Shown in pieces: positions 44,080 through 54,731 of a stretch of 64,000 bases of DNA. The notes under the pieces are model-generated. The model ran no database searches. It saw only the letters and a program-made list of their open reading frames with translations, and was not told where the DNA came from. Every line of letters starts with the position of its first letter. The first letter of the stretch is position 1. Source of the stretch: Dermacentor variabilis (lineage: Eukaryota > Arthropoda > Arachnida > Ixodida > Ixodidae); the NCBI RefSeq assembly GCF_050947875.1, contig NC_134568.1, positions 195,312,853 through 195,376,852 on the forward strand, read 5' to 3'. The position numbers and the translations under genes were made by a program.

Positions 44080-45915
44080 GCAACGAAAATACATTCTAAA
44101 ATTAGGCTCTTCGCCGATGACTGCGTTATTTACCGAGAAATTAACAATTATTCAGACCGCCTTTCTCTGAGTGCATCCCTTAAAACAATATCTGAATGTT
44201 GTAAGCTGTGGCAGATGTAAATTAACTTAAAAAATATCCGCCGTAATCGCCGTGACCAGAAAAAAAAAGAACCATCAGACTATGCTTACGCAATGAACAA
44301 ACAGCGCAGGCCTAGCTAGAGTATATGAGCATAAATATCCAGGTGTCACACTTACTGCTGACCTTAAATAGAGCTTGCACATTCACATTAACAACGTTAT
44401 CGCACCAGAACTACGTTATTTATTTGTCCTAAAAGGATGTCTAAACCTAGCGCCTACTCCCCTTATAATGCTCGACTACAAGAAATTCATAAGACCGATC
44501 CTAGAAAATACAAAGGTAGTTTGGTTCCCTCAGCCAATCACTAACCTAGCAAAACTGGAAATAGTGCAAAGGGAAACAATAAGATTTATACATAATAAGC
44601 CAAGGCGCACTGGCTCACCACTGTTGTTCTAGCTTCTTCTAGTCTAGAGAGAGAGAGAGAGAGGAAAGGGGAAAGGCAGGGAAGTTAACCAGAGGGGAAG
44701 ATCCTGTTTGCTACCCTACGCTGGGGAAAGAGGGAAGGGGGAGGTAAAGTGATAACAAAGTAGAGATAAAGAAAGAAAGGAGCACAGACATTCAATCACA
44801 GTCGCTCACTGTGACCGCATACTGGCACCGCACAGCACAGTAGCACTTGCAGCACTATGAACCATCTGTTCAGGCTACAGCCGCTTGTCCAATTCTGTTG
44901 CCCTTAAAAACTGCAACAATGCCCTCGTCGCCCTCTGCTGCGATTGCCCCCTTGTGATGACGGCACCTTAGGATAAGGGTCTCTGTTACAGGTCTTCGGT
45001 AGAAGCGCGCTATCGCGTTTGCGAGCGATTGTCTGTGTAAATTATAGCGAGGACAGTCACAGAGAAGGTGTTGAAGAGTCTCCTCACCACCACAGTTATC
45101 ACACGAGGCGTCGTCGGCTCATCCGATTCGGAAAGCAAAAGATTTAGTGAACGCCACCCCTAGCCATATTCGATAAAGCAGGGTAGCTTCGCGACGACAG
45201 AGTACACCTGGAATGCAAAGGCGTAGAGAAGACTCTAGGTTGTGCAGCCGGTTGTTTTGAAAACTTCCTCTAGCCTAAATACGCTATCAGGTAGAGCGGA
45301 AGAAGCACGCATAAAGTTTTTATTCCAGCTTCTTCATAACTTTAATACAGATACGTCGAAATGCATCTCGTTTTCCAAATCTCCAACTACATGTGAAAAC
45401 CATCGAAACAAACTAGCCGAATATTTCTACAAGAATAAAACTTTTAAACATTCTTGTTTTTCCCCGCTAGCTATAGGAGAATGGAATCAACCACATGCAA
45501 TACCACTCCCCGCCTCTCCCCCCTCTGTATCCCAGAATCATAGTTGATTTCCTCCTCGGGGAGCTGCAGTTTTTTTTTCTTGCTTCTTGTTTGCAATTCT
45601 TTCCTCCATTTCTTCCGTTCTACAATACTTTATGCTATGTGAGATTTCTGTGTTTAAACGTACTTGAGTCTCTGCCAAATACACTAGTGCGCTGTACACA
45701 AGGGCATGGAAAATGCATTGTCAATATTTATATGTAAGCACTATTTTTTGTTTTTGTTACTGTAGACCCTTCCTCTTCATTCCTAATTTGTTTTGCTTGT
45801 ATTAATTGCATATTTGCTTATTTGTAGCCCTTTCTTATTTTTGTATTGACTTTCTGTATTGTCCTCCTGCTATGATCTCGGTTGAAAGCAGCAGTATAGG
45901 AAATAAATAAATAGT
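44080..45915 (+). mobile_element. CR1-like LINE 3' portion, interrupted by an I-like LINE
   Basis: It starts 5'-truncated at the RT active site (KIRLFADDCVIYREI, 44097-44140). It continues through decayed thumb sequence, with a 44375-44632 frame that includes KFIRPILENTKVVWFPQ. After the nested LINE it resumes with SSLNTLSGRAEEARIKFLFQL and ENHRNKLAEYFYKNKTFKHSCF and GEWNQ (45260-45540). The 3' UTR ends AATAAATAAATAG at about 45915. The FADD catalytic motif is intact but the copy is truncated and full of stops. Confidence 0.8.
44647..45263 (-). mobile_element. 5'-truncated I-like LINE inside the CR1-like LINE
   Basis: Read on the minus strand it encodes an ORF2 C-terminus: LLYRIWLGVAFTKSF, then a Cys/His motif CDNCGGEETLQHLLCDC. 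A 3' UTR with GCGTAGGGTAGCAAACAGG follows, and a (CT)n tail at the left edge (AGAGAGAGAG on the plus strand). A 14-base imperfect duplication flanks it: CTTCTTCTAGTCTA at 44633-44646 and CTTCCTCTAGCCTA at 45264-45277. Same family as 23280-23504 and close to 54113-54720. Confidence 0.8.
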
Positions 45916-47038
45916 CAACATAACCTTTCTAGAGCTAAGACTAGTCATTAAAAACAATTTAAATGCATATTTTGGTCGATTCTGGCCATTTAAGTAAGCA
46001 AAGAACATGGTTCAATATACGTACAGGCAGCGCCTAATATGTTTCTCCTTTTAACTTCTCGTTGGTCCTGTATTCTGCGGTAGCAAATATGTCTCAATTA
46101 CATCAAGTAAACAACTCGCCGACCTTCTAATGTCAACAGCAAGGGGTTTTTTTTGTGCTGTTAATTGTGTACGTTCGCCCTATTACATAGGAAGGGAGGG
46201 GGCGAGGAAAGGCAAAGATGAAGGGCAAGCCGCAACTTTCGAATAAAGTCCAGCAGAGAATTTTCATCTCGGCCATGAATCCAGCGTTGATAGCCAGTCG
46301 GTCGTCTTAGCTATAAGCCGAAGATGGCGGCAAGGCAATACGCAAAGGTACGGACATGCCACAGCGGGGGACGATTGTGTGCATCTAGAACTAGTGCGGC
46401 AGTTGTGGACCGCATTAGTCCACCCGGGCGTAGATATCTAATGTGATAGCTGTATTTCTACACATCCTCATAAGTGCAACCATTTCTAGACAATAAGAAC
46501 CTGTTGGATTTCAGAACCACGGTGCGGAATTAGTTCTCGTAGGACACCGCTGAAAAATATTTATGTAAACGGCTTAATATTACTCTCTCGAAATTGTCGC
46601 AGAGGACGCGCTGGCAAGCAGGCGTCATAGGGTGACAGGCGGCGTCCACCTCGACATCACTTGATCACGTCACCGAGGAATCCATAAGACTCGAAATAGA
46701 CAAAAGGAACTCGGCCGCATGGTAGGGAAAGTTTTTTGTTGCACAGAGTTAAAGGTAAACACAACCAAATGTATGCATGGTTTTTTTCAAGATTGTATAA
46801 AAAAGTACTCTTCAGGAAAATACTAAGTAATAATAGACCAGTCAAGCCTTGAAGGAAAGCGACTATCCCCCCTCCCCCCTGCCCATACAGGTATAAAAGA
46901 GAATTTGGCCTGTCTGCACAGGTTGGATCAACAAACAGACCGGATGGGCGCAACAGTTTTTAGCATGAACGAGTGATGCATCAGAGCAGGCGTCCACAGA
47001 AGCAAGTACGGGTGCGCAGCAGAGCAGAGAAAAAAAAA
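45916..47038. other. No recognisable gene
   Basis: No motif or shared repeat seen; the minus-strand frame at 46657-46953 is unsupported. Confidence 0.45.
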
Positions 47039-47605
47039 TCCCCGACTATTACGATACTCCTGAATGCGAAATTTGAGCGCAGCTCTATACGTGTTTTCAT
47101 TTCGCGATATATTGGCTAGCGCGGACAATCTGTCGCGTGCGGCATGTTGCAAACGGAGCGAAGTTTGGTGCGACTGCCTCGTTGATCGGTAGATCTCGAG
47201 AGGTAGCGCATGGCTGACGCGTGGGCGCGATTCACAGCAGCCGACGCAGACCTCCGCTCAAGCAGCGCTTTGTTTCCATCTATGGTGTCAGTGGCATCAT
47301 CAGTGAACAGACGACGCCAGCTACTCTGGCCCATCTCGTAACCATCGTCGCCGCAGAGCTCGTCTTGCGTGGCACTACGCTTTTCTTCTCACGCTTTCGT
47401 CATATCGTCATGCTCCGTTTTCCGCGTCATAGTTCCGCTCCACCCTACTCCTCTTTCCTCCTCGCGCTCTCTTTGCTATCGCCGTCTTTCATCCCGCGCT
47501 GCCCTCCGCGTTCGCTCTTTCATCCTTAGCTGTGCTCGTTCGCTCGGTTAGGAGGGACGCCGACGCTCGTCGCAGGAACGGGCACCTAAGAGCTGCCCTT
47601 TAAAA
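47039..47605 (-). repeat. Dispersed repeat A, copy 4 (reversed)
   Basis: The right end, CCTAAGAGCTGCCCTTTAAAA, and the left end, ACTATTACGATACTCCTGAATG, are the reverse complements of the ends of copies 1-3. Internal blocks CGATATATTGGC and CGGAGCGAAGT agree as well. Confidence 0.75.
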
Positions 47606-48231
47606 AGCAAGAATTAGAACCGCTCACGGTGGTTGAAGTTCAAAGAGCTATACGGACACAAAAATCCAGTGTCACTTTTAAGTGATACAAAGGAGCAGGT
47701 CCAGTCTAAGGACAATCCATCAAAGATAGGTACAGACACGTTGGTTATCACGACAACAAAGTGACCAAATCGCCAACGACGAGTACCAATGCTTCAGATC
47801 TTCAGCCTCTCGTGCAAATTTTTGCCTTTCCGTCTAGGACTTATTGATGAGGGCTATCCCTTTTAGGTCCCAAGCCTTACCTTAAGCACGGTCTGAGAGT
47901 TGTTGTTACTGCTCCTGACGGCGGCAGTCTTTTTAACCGTTGCGATGATGCAGAAGGAGCTATTTAACAGACCTCAGAAGTGATCCTGCTTCAAACGAAA
48001 TTTTTAGAGCGGTAAATTGAAGACTCTCTTGTGGATCATAAAACACCATCAATGCTGCTGACAGCACAGAAGTGACAGTCATCGACTTCCTTCCGCTTAC
48101 CCGAAGCGAGATAAATCAACCTGCAACGTGCTTGAAGCTTACGCATACATGGGGAGCTATAATGTAAAGCTATTTCAAACTTTTCTATTCCAATTCTGCA
48201 GTCAGCTCTCCACGATTGCTCAAAAACATTT

Positions 48232-48535
48232 TGGACCACACCCACTTCGCCTGTCTGTCATGCGACGTCACGAACACCGCGATAACTTCCAATATGACAT
48301 GACGTGTACACGTTGATTATGCATGATTGGGCCAAACAAAAGAAAAATAATTATTTCTGATTCGACGCCTTTTCGCCATTAACCCTCTGCTATTCGTAAA
48401 TAGGTTTCAGGCTGCACCCACTCACCCACTTCATCTATCTGTTACTCGACGTCACAAAACATCGAAAACTCATTGCGTCAAAGTGACGTCTACGCGTTAA
48501 AATGCATTAATTGGGCGAACAAAACTGGATGTTTT
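48232..48535 (+). repeat. Diverged tandem pair, about 185-base period
   Basis: 48232-48395 and 48415-48535 share, in order, CACCCACTTCG/CACCCACTTCA, CTGTC..GCGACGTCAC / CTGTTACTCGACGTCAC, ATGCATGATTGGGCCAAACAAAA / ATGCATTAATTGGGCGAACAAAA. The second unit ends at the insertion point of the 5.4 kb LINE; related sequence probably continues on the other side at 53997. Confidence 0.6.
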
Positions 48536-48920
48536 TCTGAATAGCCGGAGAGAGAGAGAGACAGCTCTATTTATCCCATATTAAAGGGAAAGGGGCTGCG
48601 GGAAGAAGGCGAGGGAGGTTATCCTACTCGCGGTAGGCCTCCTCTACCCCCTCAGCCCACCTCAGGATAGCTTCCTGAAGTTCGGGGTTGTAGCTGCGCA
48701 TGGCAGCCTCCCACAGCTCCCTACTACTTAGAGCTCTACAAAGGTTAGGGGGAGGGGAGTGGTTCTTGCATTGCCACCTAATGTGGTTAAGGTCCGCTCT
48801 GCTAGCAGGACGAAACTTGCAGGCTGAAGTAGGGTATATTCCCGGGTGAATTTTGTGACGTAAGGCAGGAGATAGAAAAGTGCGAGTCTGTAGTTTACGC
48901 CATAGAACCTCGTGTATGCA

Positions 48921-51900
48921 TTACGACCGAATCATTAAAGGAGGGAGGGTTAGGCAACCTAGGCGGTAATGCCCGCAAATATCGTGGTATGTAAGTAATC
49001 TGTATTTGGAGGTGAATGCTGGAGGGAGATTATTGGCGTCTGAACCGTCCCCTAGTCTAGCCTGTGCTCGGTTCGTGAAAGCTTGAGCACTTAGGTGGGC
49101 CGCTTCATTGCCGATTAGGCCTGAGTGAGCAGGTGTCCAGATTAAACTCAGAAGTTGGGCTGGCGGATTGTGAGATAGAATGGCTAGGGCTGTCCTGCAA
49201 ACCCTACCCGCTCCGAAGTTGTGTATGGCAGCTTTGGAGTCACTTACTATGACAGAGTAATTGGGTATTGTTGCGGCGAGTGCCACCACCGCCTCCTCTG
49301 CCTCCTCCTCCGAAGAGGCTATAATGGATGCTCCCATCGCAATACTGCCATTGGAGTCAACGACTGATATGGCGAATTTGTGTCCACACGGATACTCTGC
49401 GGCATCGACATAGAGCACATGTTTGTAGTTAAATAACTTTTTCTGTAGGGCTTTAGCTCGTTGTTACCTTCAATGATCGTGATGAACAGGGTGCATATTC
49501 TTAGGGAGAGGAGGAATATGAAAGTGCTCATGTATCGAGTGGGGAATATTGAATTTCTCATTGGTCATGGGTGCTGGGGCAATACTTAGGGAGTTTAGGA
49601 TGTGCCTACCAGTGTCGGTGTTCGATAAGCGCTGGTATTGAGCAGTCAGGTGGGCTTCTGCGAGCTCACTAAAAGTATTCAAGGTACCTGTCGCCAAAAG
49701 CCTCTCCGTAGAAGCTCTACTTGGCACTCCAAGGGCAGATTTGTAGAGTCTGCGTATCAGTGAATTAACTTTATCTTCGTCCGCCCTAGTTAAGTGCAGA
49801 TAGGCAAGGGACAATGTGATTTTACTGACAGAAAACGCCTGTACCAGTCTTAGCAATTCTGCCTCGCGGAGACCTCCGTGCTTATTGTGCACCCTTCCTA
49901 TTAGGCGTGTGGTGTGACCTACGCTGGCAGTAACCGTTTGAAGTGTATACGTATTGAGTAGGTTAGATTGAATGTGCATGCCAAGTACACGGATTTTGTC
50001 TACTACGGGAACTTGCTTCCCCTTAATGTTAATCTGAATGTTCGGCGTAACGCGTTTATTTGCGGATAGAAGTAACAGCTCAGATTTGGTGGGCGAGCAC
50101 TCGAGGTTCATGAAACCGGCTCTCGTAGCCACTGCATCTGCAGCCTCTTGTAAGGTATCTTGAATGTAGCCATCCGAGCCACCCTTAATCCATAGGGTAA
50201 TGTCGTCTCCATATAAAGAATATTGGAGATCTGGTATTTGTGCTAGCTTCCCAGCAATATACCTCATAGCTAGGTTAAATAGAAACGGCGAGAGCACAGA
50301 TCCCTGAGTAGTGCCAAAGCTACCTAGGGTGACTGGGGGCGAAGTTTGATCATTGAGACTTATGACAGCTGTCCGATTGGTGAGAAATTCGCGGATGTAG
50401 TCATGCATTTTTCTACCACAGTTAATAACATTCAATTCACGTAAGATAGATCCATGATCTACGTTGTTGAATGCACCGGAAGGTCGAGTCCTAAGATGTC
50501 TTGGGTGTATTTACTAAACGTAGGAGTGCTTGAGCCTTAGCATGGCATCCTGGCAAGAAAGCGACTGGCGAAAGCCAATCATCTCTGGTGGGAATAACTG
50601 ATTGTCTTCCGCGTATTTATTGAAGCGATTAAGCATGACATGTTCGAGCGTTTTGCCAAAGAGTGACGTGAGGGAAATAGGTCTAAGATTAGCTATGTCA
50701 GAGGCTTTATTGGGTTTGGGAATAAAGATTACTTTAGCGGTTTTCCATCAGCTCGGAAGAGAGCTGTTATCGAAGCAATAATTATAGTATTCTGTGAGGG
50801 CAGAGATTGATTTGTCGTCCAGATTTCGGAGTAATTTATTATTTACATTATCTATACCGGGAGCAGATGTAGTTTTAAGGGAAGCTAAGGCATGTCGAAC
50901 TTCTGCCTTCGTTATTGGGGCGTCGAGAAGTTCACTAACCTCGCCTGTATAATCTGAATTCTCTTGAGTTGTGGTAGGAGGGAGGTGTAATCGTGCAAGC
51001 TGCTGAAAAATATGGGGAATATTATCCTTGTGTTTGTGCAATAATTGAGTGATGTAGTGACTGTGTTGCGCGCGCGAGGTCGAGGGATCAAGCAAATGTC
51101 TCAGCAGTTGCCAAGTCTTTTTGCTACTGAGATTACCATGCAGGCTCTCACATACTTGGCCCCATTGTTGACTAACTAGTTGGATCACATATGCTTGAAT
51201 GCCATCGGCAAGTCTAGCTACACGGATGCGAAGCCTGCGGTTATGGCGGCGTCTTTTCCACCGCTTTAATAGTGATTCCTTCGCTTGCCACATGTGTAAT
51301 AGTTTGGCATCAGCTGTTTGAAAAGGAGCATCAGGTGGCATAGTTGTACTATTATTGTCAACGTCCGTTTGGAGTTGACTAATCCATTGCTGTAGATCAA
51401 GTATGGCATTGGCAGCATTATTTGCGCGAATTTTCCGAAATTTGTCCCAATCCGTAAGTTTGGGAGGCAGAGTGTGAAAGGGCTTGTGAGAGAAAGTAAT
51501 AGAAATCTGCATGACGTAGTGATCGCTACCAAAATTGATTTGAATGTTTTCCCATTTAGTTAAGTTAACCCGAGAGGTGAGGGTGAAATCTGGTGATGTA
51601 TCTATGGAGACACTATTTCCTAAGCGAGTGGGTGTGTCGAAGCATTGTGGAGGGTGAGTTGATGATCCTGAATGTGGGTCCATAAAGCTTATCCTTTAGG
51701 TGTGGAAGTAGTGTGACCCCATAGTTGATTTGGAGAGTTAAAATCGCCAACAATGAGGAGCGGGTTTCTGCGAGCTTCCTGTTTAGCACGAGCAAAAACG
51801 GTAGTAAAACGGTGGTGTTTAGAGCTGGGACTGCAGTAAACGTTAAGGATGTAAATAGGAGCCGACCTGGTCTTTTTGGGAAGTATTTCTACGAAGTCGG

Positions 51901-52252
51901 GATCAATGTCGATACTCTCGAAATGGGAGCAAATAACAGTCAAATGTTTTTGTGCTAGGATCGCGGTATTGGGACGTTCGCATCTTTTGCATTGGAATGT
52001 CTTGTATCCGGGGAATTTAACGTAATCATTCGTTTCTTGTAAAGCAATGACTGCAGGCGGTTGTGGGAGATTGGCTATGTATTGTTGCAGACTGGCCTTC
52101 TTTTTCGAAAAGCCCCTGCAATTCCACTGCCACACAACTAGGTTGGAGCGCTTAGGGGATGCGGCCATGCAGTCGATCGAGTATTTCAATAATTTGATTG
52201 AATCGCTCATCAATTTTGCTAAGTCGCGCGTCATCCTGGTTAAATTTAGCAT
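48921..52252 (-). pseudogene. I-like LINE ORF2: endonuclease, reverse transcriptase, RNase H
   Basis: Endonuclease is at 51689-52160 (VVWQWNCRGFSKKK, VIALQETN, LLIVGDFNSPNQLWG) and, after a stop and frameshift, NFGSDHYVMQI near 51520-51550. RT begins at about 50990 (APITKAEVRHALASLKTTSAPGIDNV). It continues past a stop at 50748 (KTAKVIFIPKPNK) and has the catalytic YGDD (SLYGDDITLW) near 50205-50235. It runs on to RRLYKSALGVP near 49730. RNase H is at 48921-49418: YVDAAEYP, EEEAEEAVVALAA, VSDSKAAIHNF, TPAHSGLIGNEAAH. The fourth catalytic position is His rather than Asp. The enzyme would carry out target-primed reverse transcription; several interruptions inactivate it. Confidence 0.85.
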
Positions 52253-52475
52253 TTATATAGGCACTGAGGCTATGAACGTTAGTAGTGAGGGACTCAAGCT
52301 TGGCTTCTACGGCATCCATGTGTTTTTCAAGGGCCTCAAAGCGATTGTTAGAGTTTCTAATGTGTGCGGTGAGTTTACGACTTAGCTTATCGTATTCCTC
52401 CCAAGCACCTCTCCCATCATCAATAGATATGCGCTTGGTGGCGGTTATGGTAGTGGGAGGACGAGAAGTGTCCAT
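52152..52475 (-). pseudogene. ORF1 C-terminal coiled-coil segment
   Basis: 107 codons beginning MDTSRPPTTITATKRISIDD, then a heptad-rich coiled coil (EEYDKLSRKLTAHIRNSNNR ... KIDERFNQIIEILDRLHGRI). It begins three bases after the ORF1 stop and is probably the continuation of ORF1, separated by a small frame change. It ends just before the endonuclease domain of ORF2, which overlaps it in another frame. Confidence 0.65.
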
Positions 52476-52477
52476 GG

Positions 52478-53602
52478 TTAGAGTTTCATCGCCATTCTCA
52501 CTGACAGGGTTGGAGTTACAGTGGGTTGTTCATCAGTAGAGGGTTGAGATCGAGTGGTAGCAGTCGTACATGAGGAAGGGGTTTGGAGGTCGAGAATGTG
52601 TTTACGCAGAAGACGATTTTCTTCCTGAAACTGCTGTAGGAGGGCATAGATTGTGGCATCAGGTTGCTTAGGTTTAAGTAAGCTGTGGGAAGCTACCGAT
52701 GCCCAGCTTACCTGAGGAAAGCTTGATTTGTTGTTAGATGGAGCAGCGGATAGGAGAGGCCCATCTTCGTCTTGTTTTTTCTTAGGAAGAGGTCCCTGCT
52801 TCTTGGGCGAAGGAGAAGACTTGGTTTTGGATTGAGGAGGAGTCTTGTCAGCCTTGGGGAGTGAGATTTTGGGCTTATATCGTAGTGCGCACTGAATGGA
52901 TGCAGTCTCATGACTTCCACTACATAGTACACACTTGGGAATGCACACATGATCAGTCGGAGGATTCACAGTTCCGCATTTATGGCAAGTATCCTCAGTA
53001 TGCGTAGAGTACACGTCCGGTCGATGTCCAACTTTCCAACAGCGTGTGCAGGCCTCCATTCTTTGTCGAAAAGGCTTGCATCGGAGCATCGCCATTTCAT
53101 ATTTGACCCAAAAAGGAACTTTCGTTCCCAATAAAGCCACGAGGACTGCGTCGGAAGTTTTTCCCATTCGTCTGGCTTCTAAAAAGTGCATTTGTGGGTT
53201 GCAGTCACGAAGCATGGGTAGAATGTCTTTTTCATAGATAACTTCTCCCAGGCATACTCTGTCGATGTAGATAATGCCTTTGCACGTCTCGGAGTTTGGA
53301 ACGCTGTAGGAGGTGACTTCGTGCTCTTGGCCGTCGGCCGTGAGCGACTTGATGGCGAGATATTTCTTCAAGCGATCGCAGCTTTCCGTGCTGAGGGTAA
53401 CTGTGTTGGTGGTTGGGTTCGTGGTAACAATGTCTTGGCGCAGCGCCGCAGTGGCTGGAAAGCCGGCTGCCATAGAGAGAATGTTGGTGAGTTGGAAGTG
53501 GCTGAAGCAGGAAGCGTCGAAGCCTCTGCAAATGCGAAAAATAGCCTTGTATGAGCCTTCGGGTACCTTGGGAGGCCTCACTTTGTTATTCCTTGAGATC
53601 AT
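52478..53602 (-). pseudogene. I-like LINE ORF1 (gag-like, zinc knuckles)
   Basis: 374 codons from the ATG at 53602; the frame is open a little upstream (AIAATAKAAVWKQ), so the true start is probably earlier and lost to the inversion. Residues 1-170 form a gag-like RNA-binding region (RPPKVPEGSYKAIFRICRGF, FPATAALRQD). Three Cys/His knuckles follow at about residues 185-235: CTRCWKVGHRPDVY, whose last Cys is replaced by Tyr; CHKCGTVNPPTDHVC; and CVLCSGSHETASIQC. A Lys/Pro/Ser-rich tail then leads to a short coiled coil. It would coat the LINE RNA. It ends MAMKL-stop; related coding continues at 52475. Confidence 0.8.
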
Positions 53603-53699
53603 CTGTTTCCATACAGCAGCCTTGGCCGTGGCAGCGATGGCGTCGCCGCGTGTGGACGTGTCTCATCGGCTCCGTGAGTTTTTGGGTGTAGCGCCTGTT

Positions 53700-53980
53700 C
53701 TTTTTGCTATATCCTAGTGGCTCTTTCACGCGACATGTGTGAAGATTTCCGCGACGTTTTGAGACTATTTTTGAGGAGGTCTGTGCATTAGGACGCTTGT
53801 TATTGTGACTTTTGTGGTTCCTCGCCTACGAGAGCTTGGTGGCTCTCCGACGCCGTAGGCATTGACACGCCTCGTGCGGGCGTCATGAACCCGGTTGAGG
53901 TAGTAGAAGGGGAAGATCTTTCCCCGGAGGAGATGCTCAAGTGGCGACAAACGCGCATATACGACGCCGCATGTCAAGAC
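53700..53980 (+). mobile_element. Inverted 5' segment of the I-like LINE (ORF1 start)
   Basis: An ATG at 53886 on the plus strand opens a frame reading MNPVEVVEGEDLSPEEMLK, then WRQTRIYDAACQDSE and a stop inside the target duplication. The VEGED-x-SPEE start is one I recall for ORF1 of tick I-like LINEs, and ORF1 on the minus strand lacks its N-terminus. The segment lies between the LINE body and its 53981 target duplication, which is where a twin-priming 5' inversion would place it. The junction with the body lies somewhere between about 53640 and 53720. Confidence 0.55.
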
Positions 53981-54112
53981 TCTGAATAGCCGGAGACTGC
54001 CCCGTTCCGAAAGGAATAGAAGATGGCTGCCGCCGATCGCTCAGGCACTGGCTACTCGCACCACCGGTGCGCATATATAGGTTTATTTGCGTATAACTAA
54101 ACTTTTTGCGTG

Positions 54113-54720
54113 TCATCCGAAAATGGACAGAAAAGCACTGGGACAATCCGGATAATCGCCACGGACTACTCCGGAGATTGGACCCTACCACGGAATTTAG
54201 GCTACCACCAAAAATTCAACGCAGCTGTGCCAGTCTTCTGCACAGACTAAGGCTGGGGGTAGCGTTTACGCGCGAATACGTGCACCTCATGCGACGCACT
54301 GAGTCTCCAGACTGTAAGTTGTGCAATGTGAATGAGACTCTAGGTCATGTGCTTTGTGTCTGCCCTAACTAAGTGGAAGAGCGTCAAATGTTGAACAATG
54401 ACCTTACGCGTCTCGACAGCCCACCGTTCTCGGAGGACGTTATTTTAGGCCCTTGGCCAGACGCTCAATCGAGTTTCAAGGCCATCCAGGCGTTGCTGAA
54501 CTTTTTAAAAAGTACGGGCCTGAACTGTAGGCTTTGAGCACAGCAAATTGCTTGCCAAAAGGTTTACGTCCTCCTTCTCTTATTATCGTCGCCCATCACG
54601 CGCCTCTTTCTTTCCTCTTTCTTTCCCTCTTCCCCTTCCCCCAACGCAGAGTAGCTGGCTAGAGGAATACCTCAGGCCGACCTCTCTGCATTTCGTATCA
54701 TTAAACTTCTCTCTCTCTCT
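54113..54720 (+). mobile_element. 5'-truncated I-like LINE (608 bases) with 11-base TSD
   Basis: An exact duplication CTTTTTGCGTG lies at 54102-54112 and 54721-54731. The insertion encodes the ORF2 C-terminus: LLHRLRLGVAFTREYVHLMR, a Cys/His motif CKLCNVNETLGHVLCVC, and FKAIQALLNFLKSTGL, stopping near 54537. It ends in a (CT)n tail. It lies only about 100 bases from the 5.4 kb LINE, with sequence between them that may be the older repeat both entered. Confidence 0.9.
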
Positions 54721-54731
54721 CTTTTTGCGTG

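Larger units (their letters stand above)
48552..53980 (-). mobile_element. Nearly full-length I-like LINE with 16-base TSD and 5' inversion
   Basis: The insertion is bracketed by TCTGAATAGCCGGAGA at 48536-48551 and 53981-53996. Reading on the minus strand: ORF1 (52478-53602 plus continuation 52152-52475), ORF2 with endonuclease, RT and RNase H (48921-52252), a C-terminal Cys/His motif near 48800 and a (CT)n tail at 48552. Beyond the ORF1 start, roughly 53700-53980 appears to be the LINE's own 5' UTR and ORF1 N-terminus in the opposite orientation. The ORFs carry a handful of stops and frameshifts (for example at 51689, near 51630, at 50748 and near 50460), so the copy is fairly young but inactive. 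Confidence 0.85.

Noticed and set aside
53313..53717. 134-codon plus-strand ORF
   Set aside because: It is antisense to LINE ORF1.
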